Shown here one piece after another: positions 5,784 to 11,006 of a stretch of 11,006 bases of DNA. The stretch is from positions 1 to 11,006 of the forward strand of contig DJPO01000016.1 in NCBI GenBank assembly GCA_002437405.1, read 5' to 3'. This DNA comes from Opitutia bacterium UBA6410. Its GTDB lineage: Bacteria > Verrucomicrobiota > Verrucomicrobiia > Opitutales > Intestinicryptomonadaceae. Within the stretch, counting starts at the first letter, position 1. Every line of letters starts with the position of its first letter. Under the pieces are notes generated by a model. It was not told where the DNA came from. It did not search any database and was given only the letters and a program-made list of their open reading frames with translations. The position numbers and the translations under genes are program-made.

Positions 5784-7751
5784 TTAATAGACGCGTATTT
5801 CAAATATGGAGGAAATGGGAGAGCCGTTCGTTGCTACGCATTCTACTGTTAGCTTCTTGGCGTCTACTTCGGGGATTTTTATTATGCACCTTTTTTGGTG
5901 GTTGCCCCTTATATTTGCCAACTCTTTCTCCGAGCCGTCCTCCAATGTCGCCTTTACGTTGAAATCCTTTAACGTTTCGGGCTGCGGGGCTTGCAGTACC
6001 CGCTTCATCAATGCCGTCTCGACTGTCTGCGTTAGCAGCCTCGAGCCCGTATCCAGATTTATCGCAACCTCCGAAATTTTTACGGGCTTTTCCCATTCCA
6101 GCGTTATCGACGGCTTTGTTTTGATTTCCGCCCTCCAGCGGTTTTTGTATTCGCCTTTCATGTCGAATATCTGCCCCGTCAGAATATTTTCGGGACTCGT
6201 ACCGTCGCAGGATTGCGTTGCCGACACTTTTGCGCTTCTCGCCAAATCGAGCGGGTCGTTGTTCTTCGCCCCGAGGATAATCTGTCCGTCGCGCAGGAGC
6301 TTTTGGCGCAGGGTTTCGACGCGCTCGGGCGATGCCGAAATGTCGCGCGGGAAGATTTTTTCCTTTGCGCACATAGCCGCCGCCGTGCCTGCGGTCTGCC
6401 CCGCCACGGCGCAGACGTTCATTACGCGCGTCGAGGTGAAAGCCAAGTGGCTGGTGCTCATATTGCGCCCCGCCATCATCAGATTTTTCAGCTCTTTGGC
6501 GTACATTGCCGTGAGCGGTAGATTGTAGAAAGGCGTGTTACCGCCGTACATTGCGGGCTTTTTGCCCTTTGCGTAGAAGCCCTCCGAGGGCTGGTCTTCG
6601 AGCGGCCAGCCGACTGCCGCGACTTGGTCGGGCAGGTTTTTCCAGCCGCCAGCGATGTCGTGTTGCGTGAAAATCCGCTCGCCCGCGATTCTGAAGCTGT
6701 CGCGCTTCCCTGGTATCATACCGATGAAGTCGAGCGCGCGGTTTGCGGTTTCGGGGTATTTGCCGCTGTTTTTTATGTAGTCCCAGACGCCCAAGACAAT
6801 CGAGAGCAGCTCGAAGCGTATGACTTCGTTGTCGCGGATTGTGTCGGCGAGCCCCCCGTGCGAGATGAACCAATAGCCGTAGTCGAAGCCCCAGCGCGAC
6901 GGGTCGCGGAATTGCAGGTTTTCGGCGGTGATTTTTTTCGCCCACGCGGGGGCTTTGAACGGCACGGGGTGGTCGAGCACCTTGCTTGTGAACATAATCG
7001 AGCTACACAGATGCCCGCCTTTTTGATACGTGTCGGCGAGCGGCTCTCCGAATTTTTCCGAGCCCTCGCGCCCGTCCATCAGTTCCGCGCCTGCCTCCAT
7101 CGCGAGCCTCGAGTCGCCCGTGCAGTCGATGAAGATTTTTGCGTTGATTTTGTAAATCGTCAGCGTCTTGTCGCAGCGCGCGTAGGCGGCGTGGATTTGC
7201 CCGCCGTCGGATTCCGCCGCGAAGACTGCGGTGTCGAGAATCAGCGTGAGATTCGGCTCGCTCACGCACTTGTCGTAGAGGAGCAAGTCCCAGATTTCCC
7301 ACGAGCGTTGGGGGTTGCCCGCGGCGTTGTCGAGTTTGATTTCCTCCAAAATTCCCGCTTCGCGCCAGCCCCATTTTTCGACGCTTATGCCCAGCGGGTG
7401 CATTCTGATTTCGCTGCTGGCATTGCCGCCGAGTCTCGACCTGTCCTGAACGAGGACGGTTTTCGCCCCGCTTCTTGCCGCCGCAATCGCAGCGCATACT
7501 CCCGCCAGTCCGCCGCCCGCCACGAAAACGTCGCAGTCGATTTGCTTTTTGTCCATATTCGGTTCGGCGGCTTGGTCGAATTTCCTGCCCCTGATTTTCG
7601 CTTCAATGTCGCGCCCGAGTTGGCTCTTGGCTGCGGATTCGGCGCGGGCTTCGGGGACGTTTACAAAAAGAGAATACCCCAAGATGGACAATGCGGACGC
7701 GCCCAGAAATTCCCTGCGCCCGAAAGTTGCGGAGACGTTTTTTTCTTTCAT
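5784..7751 (-). CDS. Tat-exported FAD-dependent oxidoreductase with discoidin-like C-terminal domain
   Basis: A 655-residue secreted or periplasmic flavoprotein of the FAD_oxidored type (PF12831-like), common in Planctomycetes and Verrucomicrobia. The N-terminus has a twin-arginine signal, GRREFLG (11-17), a hydrophobic stretch (18-32) and a likely cleavage region near PEARAES. The dinucleotide fold follows: DVFVAGGGLAGVCAAIAAARSG (74-95), then LGGNASSEIRMH (107-118) and DCTGDSRLAMEAGAE (209-223). The second FAD-contacting block is LMMAGRNMSTSHLAF (424-438) through VCAVAGQTAGTAAA (446-459). Residues from about 505 to the end are beta-rich and look like an F5/8-type-C (discoidin/carbohydrate-binding) fold. 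The substrate is unknown; a sugar or glycan-linked oxidation is plausible but not shown. The ATG at 7751 follows TAAATTATATAT without a Shine-Dalgarno sequence. The gene is 52 bases downstream of the Tsr3-like gene, so co-transcription is possible but its own promoter is equally likely. Confidence 0.88.
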   Translation of the reverse strand: MKEKNVSATFGRREFLGASALSILGYSLFVNVPEARAESAAKSQLGRDIEAKIRGRKFDQAAEPNMDKKQIDCDVFVAGGGLAGVCAAIAAARSGAKTVLVQDRSRLGGNASSEIRMHPLGISVEKWGWREAGILEEIKLDNAAGNPQRSWEIWDLLLYDKCVSEPNLTLILDTAVFAAESDGGQIHAAYARCDKTLTIYKINAKIFIDCTGDSRLAMEAGAELMDGREGSEKFGEPLADTYQKGGHLCSSIMFTSKVLDHPVPFKAPAWAKKITAENLQFRDPSRWGFDYGYWFISHGGLADTIRDNEVIRFELLSIVLGVWDYIKNSGKYPETANRALDFIGMIPGKRDSFRIAGERIFTQHDIAGGWKNLPDQVAAVGWPLEDQPSEGFYAKGKKPAMYGGNTPFYNLPLTAMYAKELKNLMMAGRNMSTSHLAFTSTRVMNVCAVAGQTAGTAAAMCAKEKIFPRDISASPERVETLRQKLLRDGQIILGAKNNDPLDLARSAKVSATQSCDGTSPENILTGQIFDMKGEYKNRWRAEIKTKPSITLEWEKPVKISEVAINLDTGSRLLTQTVETALMKRVLQAPQPETLKDFNVKATLEDGSEKELANIRGNHQKRCIIKIPEVDAKKLTVECVATNGSPISSIFEIRVY

Positions 7752-7803
7752 ATATATAATTTACCGCATTTTTCGGCGGCTGGGCAATCCCAAAATTATC
7801 CAA

Positions 7804-8307
7804 TTAATCGCCAAAAAACACGGATTCGGAGGCGTCGAAGAACTCGGGCGACGGAATGTCGGCGAGCCACCCGTTGATTTCGAGGAATCGCTTCGCAAAC
7901 GGGTAGCCCTTCAAAACCCGCGGGTCGGGATTGCCCGTAAGGCGCATTGCCGCGTACAGAGCCTCGAGCGTCGCAAGCCCCGACGGGTCGTCGAAAATCT
8001 TGGATACGCGCGGGTAGGCGGTCTTGATGTTCGGGGGAATCGAACGCGGGATATAGTCGCCGCAGACTTTGGCGCGGATTGTCGGAAGAAGCCGCCAAGT
8101 GCTGTCGAGCAGCAGAATCGGCAATCCCGCATCGGACGGGGAAATCGCGGGGGCGTCGATTTCGAGCAGAATGTAGCCCGTCGCGTCGAACGAAAATCCG
8201 TCGGACGCCTTGAAAAACTCGAAGTCGGGGTGGTCGTGCAGCCCGCGCAGGGAGCACTTTTTGATATTTTCCCGACAGTGCCGTATGACCGCTACTTTTT
8301 TCGGCAT
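7804..8307 (-). CDS. Tsr3-like (DUF367) putative rRNA aminocarboxypropyltransferase
   Basis: This 167-residue cytoplasmic protein is not a standard bacterial annotation, but its layout follows Tsr3. Tsr3 transfers the 3-amino-3-carboxypropyl group from S-adenosylmethionine to a small-subunit rRNA pseudouridine in archaea and eukaryotes. The N-terminus has a cysteine pair, RHC...KKCS (9-19), where Tsr3 has its CDPKKCT-type motif. AISPSDAGLPILLLDSTWRLLP (54-75) corresponds to the LSPaD...vLDCSW block. YPRVSKIFDDPSGLATLEALYAAMRLTG (98-125) corresponds to the ANPVNYG...LSTaEAlaAALYi block. RFLEINGW (140-147) matches the closing FLELN. A DTW-domain enzyme (acp3U in tRNA) is the closest alternative fold. 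It starts 21 bases after queC, so it belongs to a small RNA-modification operon. The target RNA is unknown. The match is from recalled motifs, not a search. Confidence 0.68.
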   Translation of the reverse strand: MPKKVAVIRHCRENIKKCSLRGLHDHPDFEFFKASDGFSFDATGYILLEIDAPAISPSDAGLPILLLDSTWRLLPTIRAKVCGDYIPRSIPPNIKTAYPRVSKIFDDPSGLATLEALYAAMRLTGNPDPRVLKGYPFAKRFLEINGWLADIPSPEFFDASESVFFGD

Positions 8308-8328
8308 AATCCCAAAAACTTTTATATA

Positions 8329-8994
8329 TTACATATATTCCGTCGGGTCGGGAACGCCCGCGAGCCGAAACGCCTCCCTGCGCTCCACGCACGTCCCGCA
8401 CTTGCCGCAGTGCTTTTCGCCGCCCTTGTAGCACGACCACGTTTTGGAAAAATCAACCCCCAAGTCCGCCCCGAGCCTCACGATGTCCGCTTTCGTCATA
8501 TCCACGAACGGCCGCTCGAGCTCGATTGGCGTGTAGTGGCAGATGCGCAGGGCGGCAGCTACCGCGTCGGCGAATTCGGGGCGGCAGTCGGGGTATATCG
8601 CGTGGTCGCCCGAGTGCGCCGCGTAGGCGACGCTGTCCGCTCCTACGGCAATAGCGCGCGCCGCCGCGAGCGAAAGCATTATCATATTGCGGTTGGGCAC
8701 GACGGTGGATTTCATATTGTCTTCGCGGTAGTCGCCCTCGGGCACGTCGATTTTTTCGTCCGTGAGCGAGTTCTCCCCGAAGAGCTTTTTCAGCCCCGAG
8801 AGGTCGGTTTTCAGGAATTCGATTCCGAGCCTGTCGCAGTTGTATTGCGCAAACTCGAGCTCCTTGGCATGCCGCTGCCCGTACAAAAATCCCAACGCAC
8901 CCGCCGCGCGCGACTGCGACGCAAGCTTGTACAAAAGCACGGTCGAGTCCAGCCCGCCCGAGTAAACCACCAACGCCTTGCCTGTATTTTTCAT
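8329..8994 (-). CDS. queC: 7-cyano-7-deazaguanine synthase, QueC
   Basis: Makes preQ0 from 7-carboxy-7-deazaguanine, ammonia and ATP, an early cytoplasmic step toward queuosine in tRNA (or deazaguanine in DNA). Counting from the ATG at 8994, the 221-residue protein has the PP-loop ATPase motif YSGGLDST (11-18) and VVPNRN (98-103). Next is YAAHSGDHAIYPDCRPEF, and then the zinc site: C188 in TWSCY and C196, C199, C202 in HCGKCGTC. It ends in the usual R..AF..AGV.DPT.Y. A TTG at 9036 would add 14 low-complexity residues with no family match, so the ATG is preferred. No other queuosine gene (queD, queE, queF) is in the window. It leads the minus-strand unit with the Tsr3-like gene and has no clear Shine-Dalgarno sequence. 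Confidence 0.96.
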   Translation of the reverse strand: MKNTGKALVVYSGGLDSTVLLYKLASQSRAAGALGFLYGQRHAKELEFAQYNCDRLGIEFLKTDLSGLKKLFGENSLTDEKIDVPEGDYREDNMKSTVVPNRNMIMLSLAAARAIAVGADSVAYAAHSGDHAIYPDCRPEFADAVAAALRICHYTPIELERPFVDMTKADIVRLGADLGVDFSKTWSCYKGGEKHCGKCGTCVERREAFRLAGVPDPTEYM

Positions 8995-9059
8995 CGCCCG
9001 AAATTCTGCCCCGCCGCCGCCGCGTTGCAAGCGCAATCGCCGCCCGCCAAAAAAAAACT

Positions 9060-9104
9060 TTGCATAGAGGCGATTTTATGCAATGATTAGAATCCTGTTA
9101 TAAT
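9060..9104. promoter_or_regulatory. Dyad and -10-like box between queC and the Na/Pi cotransporter
   Basis: The 113-base divergent gap contains a perfect inverted repeat TTGCATA-N10-TATGCAA (9060-9083), suited to a dimeric regulator. A TATAAT lies at 9099-9104, only three bases before the cotransporter ATG. That box is too close to give a normal leader, so it would imply a leaderless message or be chance. The queC-proximal half is GC-rich (repeated CCG near 9010) and otherwise plain. No Pho-box direct repeats are visible. Confidence 0.4.
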
Positions 9105-9107
9105 TTT

Positions 9108-10868
9108 ATGATAGCCGCATTTCAAATATTGGGTAGTCTCGGGCTTTTCCTCTTCGGTATGAAACTGATGAGCGAGGGGCTTCAAAAAGTTTCGGGCGAA
9201 CGTCTGCGAATGGTCATGCGGACGATGGCGAGCAACCGCTTCAAGGGCGTCTTTTCGGGAACGCTCGTTACGGCGATAATCCAGTCGTCCTCCGCGACGA
9301 CCGTAATGGTCGTAAGCTTTGTAAACGCGGGGCTTTTGACTTTGCGCGAGAGCATCGGGGTGATTATGGGAGCAAATCTCGGCACGACGACTACCGCGTG
9401 GATTATCGCTATCCTCGGGTTCAAGCTCGAACTTTCGTCAATTGCCCTTCCGCTTGTCGGGATAGGCGTAGTCATTTCGTTTTGCAAACGCCCCGGATGG
9501 CGGAGCTCGGGCGAGCTGTTCGTGGGATTGGGACTTTTGCTGATGGGGCTTGAGTTCCTGAAAACTTCCGTTCCCGACCTCAACCCCGATTCCCCCGCGC
9601 TGACGTGGTTGCGGCACTATTCCAATCTGGGATTTTTATCGGTTCTGCTGTTTCTGGCGTTCGGCGTTGCGCTGACGATAATCGTCCAATCCTCGAGCGT
9701 TGCGGTCGCCATTACAATCACAATGGCTGCAAGGGGCTGGATTGACTTCGACCTCGCGGCGGCGATTGTTCTGGGCGAAAATATCGGCACGACAATTACG
9801 GCGAACATTGCGGCGATTACCGCGAATCTGGCGGCGAAACGCGCGGCGATGGCGCACCTGATTTTCAACGTCTTGGGCGTAATCTGGGTGCTGTGTGCGT
9901 TCTACTTCTTCCTCGCGATGATAAAGTGGATTGTTCCGCTCAACCCGAATCCAGACGCCGCGACACTGGCGGCGATGGGTATCGAAAATTTCCAGTCGCT
10001 AACGGGGGCTGCGAGGGAAGTTGCGCTGCAGAAACTGGCAGTGCCCGAGCGTCTGGCGATGTTCCACACGATGTTCAACTTCTGCAATATCTGCCTGCTA
10101 ATCGGCTTCGTCCCGCAAATCGAAAAGCTCACAAACTGGATTTTGAAGGACAAGAGCGGCGGCAGACACCGCACGTCCGTCCAGCGCCTCGAATACCTGA
10201 CAAGCAACGTCGCCGAAATGGGCGAACTCGCGCTCTTCGAGGGGCAAAAGGAAATGGTGAGACTTGCGGAAATGTCGGGCGATATGTTCAACGGCTTCGT
10301 GAAGGTGATACAAAAACCCAACGAGGATTTGAGCGAGGAAGTGGCGAGGTTGCGCGACATAGAAGAGGATTCCGACAAACTGGCAATGGCACTGACGAGC
10401 TTTTTCGTAAAATGTTCGTCGCACGAGCTGAGCCAAAACAGCATAAAAATCGTAACGCGCAATATGCTAATCGTCCCCGAGCTGGAGGAGTTGTGCGATT
10501 CGTGCTACCGACTGATAACACTGGCGCGCAAGCGTTATAGGCGGCAGTTGATGGACCAGATTTTGCAGTCGCCCGCATTCGTGGAATTCTGCGCGGAGAT
10601 GAACAAGTTTGTAGATTTTGCGGACAAGAGCCTGAACCAGACGTCGATACCCGCGGCGGACTTGGAAAACGCGGCGGCGATGAGAAAGAAGCTGGACAGT
10701 GTGAGAAAGTCGCTACGAAGGGCGGCGATTTCGCAAATGGAAGTCGGCGGCGTAACAAGAGGCGGGATATTGTTCATAGAGATACTCTCGGCGTGCGAAA
10801 GAGTAAACTCCCACGCAATGAACATCTTAGAGGCCATAAACCTAAAAAGCATCTTCAACGAAAAATAA
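9108..10868 (+). CDS. Na/Pi cotransporter family protein with PhoU-like C-terminal domain
   Basis: Inner-membrane transporter expected to bring in phosphate with sodium, of the NptA/PNaS family (YjbB-like architecture). The 586-residue protein has two inverted transport repeats marked by QSSSATT (59-65) with GANLGTTTTA (88-97), and QSSSVAV (194-200) with GENIGTTITA (223-232). The QSSS motifs are the substrate and sodium signature. Hydrophobic segments run from the N-terminus to about residue 345. Residues of about 355-585 form a soluble helical PhoU-like domain ending in ACERVNSHAMNILEAI, which usually modulates transport or signals phosphate status. The ATG at 9108 gives the standard N-terminus (LGLFLFGMKLMSEGLQ); there is no Shine-Dalgarno sequence. 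Phosphate import versus efflux cannot be told from the sequence. Confidence 0.94.
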   Translation: MIAAFQILGSLGLFLFGMKLMSEGLQKVSGERLRMVMRTMASNRFKGVFSGTLVTAIIQSSSATTVMVVSFVNAGLLTLRESIGVIMGANLGTTTTAWIIAILGFKLELSSIALPLVGIGVVISFCKRPGWRSSGELFVGLGLLLMGLEFLKTSVPDLNPDSPALTWLRHYSNLGFLSVLLFLAFGVALTIIVQSSSVAVAITITMAARGWIDFDLAAAIVLGENIGTTITANIAAITANLAAKRAAMAHLIFNVLGVIWVLCAFYFFLAMIKWIVPLNPNPDAATLAAMGIENFQSLTGAAREVALQKLAVPERLAMFHTMFNFCNICLLIGFVPQIEKLTNWILKDKSGGRHRTSVQRLEYLTSNVAEMGELALFEGQKEMVRLAEMSGDMFNGFVKVIQKPNEDLSEEVARLRDIEEDSDKLAMALTSFFVKCSSHELSQNSIKIVTRNMLIVPELEELCDSCYRLITLARKRYRRQLMDQILQSPAFVEFCAEMNKFVDFADKSLNQTSIPAADLENAAAMRKKLDSVRKSLRRAAISQMEVGGVTRGGILFIEILSACERVNSHAMNILEAINLKSIFNEK

Positions 10869-10873
10869 TTTAT

Positions 10874-10911
10874 TGAAGGGGGCGAAGCCCCCTTACGGCG
10901 GGCGCAAGGTG
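10874..10911 (+). repeat. Second copy of palindromic intergenic element, truncated
   Basis: It begins six bases after the cotransporter stop. AAGGGGGC-GAA-GCCCCCTT (10876-10894) is a perfect 8-pair hairpin with a GAA triloop, followed by ACGGCGGGCGCAAGGTG. The tail matches the minus-strand element at 5735-5764 except for four bases missing after ACGG. The match stops at 10911, where the other copy continues with CGCCACCCG. There is no T run, so termination by the hairpin alone is uncertain. Confidence 0.65.
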
Positions 10912-11006
10912 TGAGCTGTACCCAAAAATAGACCAAAGAGCTAAGGGAGTAAATTGACTTGGTTGATGTTATTGTTGATTGGTTTTATTGATTCAAGTTT
11001 ATTTTC
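10912..11006. mobile_element. Probable terminal end of an IS3-family insertion sequence (partial)
   Basis: From 10912 the sequence reads TGAGCTGTACCCAAAAATA, then GACC and GCTAAGGGAGTAAA. It lines up with the terminal repeat of E. coli IS3 as I recall it (TGATCTTACCCA, AATAG, GGAC, GCTAAGTGAGTAAA). Base composition switches to AT-rich at the same place. The junction coincides with the point where the palindromic element loses its match to its other copy. The element runs off the window, so family and completeness cannot be confirmed. Confidence 0.5.
10941..11006 (-). CDS. Possible C-terminus of an IS transposase (partial)
   Basis: On the minus strand an open frame enters from the right edge and stops with TAG at 10943-10941, about 30 bases inside the presumed IS end. 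It gives 21 residues containing KLESIKPINNN. That position suits the end of IS3 OrfB, and a KLES-like motif near the C-terminus is seen in some such proteins. The stretch is too short to identify. The plus strand over the same bases is a hydrophobic reading with TTG/ATG starts, which may be only its shadow. Confidence 0.3.
   Translation of the reverse strand, partial: ENKLESIKPINNNINQVNLLP

Noticed and set aside
8995..9036. N-terminal extension of queC from a TTG
   Set aside because: The added residues are a low-complexity Arg/Gly stretch outside the family, while the ATG at 8994 gives the standard start just before the PP-loop.
6624..9090. Long plus-strand open frames opposite the FAD, Tsr3-like and queC genes
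   Set aside because: They run across several real genes and intergenic gaps, are Arg-rich and show no motif.
9099..9104. TATAAT as the main promoter of the cotransporter
   Set aside because: It is three bases before the ATG, so transcription would begin at or after the start codon; kept only as a possible leaderless signal.
10954..11006. Plus-strand hydrophobic peptide starting at TTG/ATG after AAGGGAG
   Set aside because: The run to the edge is only 17 codons; it lies inside the presumed IS end and is more likely the shadow of an Asn/Lys-rich minus-strand frame.

Overview
The window is a stretch of ordinary bacterial chromosome with seven complete genes, GC-rich in its third codon positions, with AT-rich intergenic gaps. 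A likely insertion-sequence end lies at the right edge. The gene mix suggests a member of the PVC group, most plausibly Verrucomicrobiota (Opitutae-like). It includes a Tat-exported FAD-dependent oxidoreductase with a C-terminal beta-sandwich-like tail, a class I fumarase, a queuosine-precursor gene and an Na/Pi-type cotransporter with a PhoU-like tail. This is inference from gene content; no rRNA or marker gene is present. Most starts lack a Shine-Dalgarno sequence and sit behind A/T-rich leaders.

Left block (60-3472, all minus strand). Transcription runs from an AMP-forming acyl ligase that resembles the acyl-ACP synthetase half of Aas, to an inositol-monophosphatase-family enzyme, to NadC of NAD biosynthesis. 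The last two genes are 6 bases apart and surely co-transcribed. The ligase is separated from them by an intrinsic terminator whose loop contains the ligase stop codon.

Middle block (3473-5783). A divergent AT-rich promoter region leads to a class I fumarase on the plus strand with all three cluster cysteines. A 469-base convergent gap follows. It holds a 104-base near-perfect palindrome that looks like a bidirectional terminator, then a row of small perfect hairpins, several with GNA-type triloops, then a palindromic element that recurs near the right end of the window.

Right block (5784-9107, minus strand). queC is followed 21 bases later by a small gene resembling the Tsr3 rRNA aminocarboxypropyltransferase family, then by the exported FAD oxidoreductase. 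Two RNA-modification genes therefore sit side by side. The Na/Pi cotransporter diverges from queC across a 113-base gap with a 7-base dyad.

Right edge (10869-11006). A second copy of the palindromic element begins just after the cotransporter stop. It is cut off exactly where a sequence resembling an IS3-group terminal repeat begins, so an insertion sequence appears to have landed in the repeat. I found no CRISPR array, tRNA, rRNA, defence system or clearly new multi-gene system. The items most worth a second look are the bacterial Tsr3-like protein, the hairpin/repeat family and its interruption.
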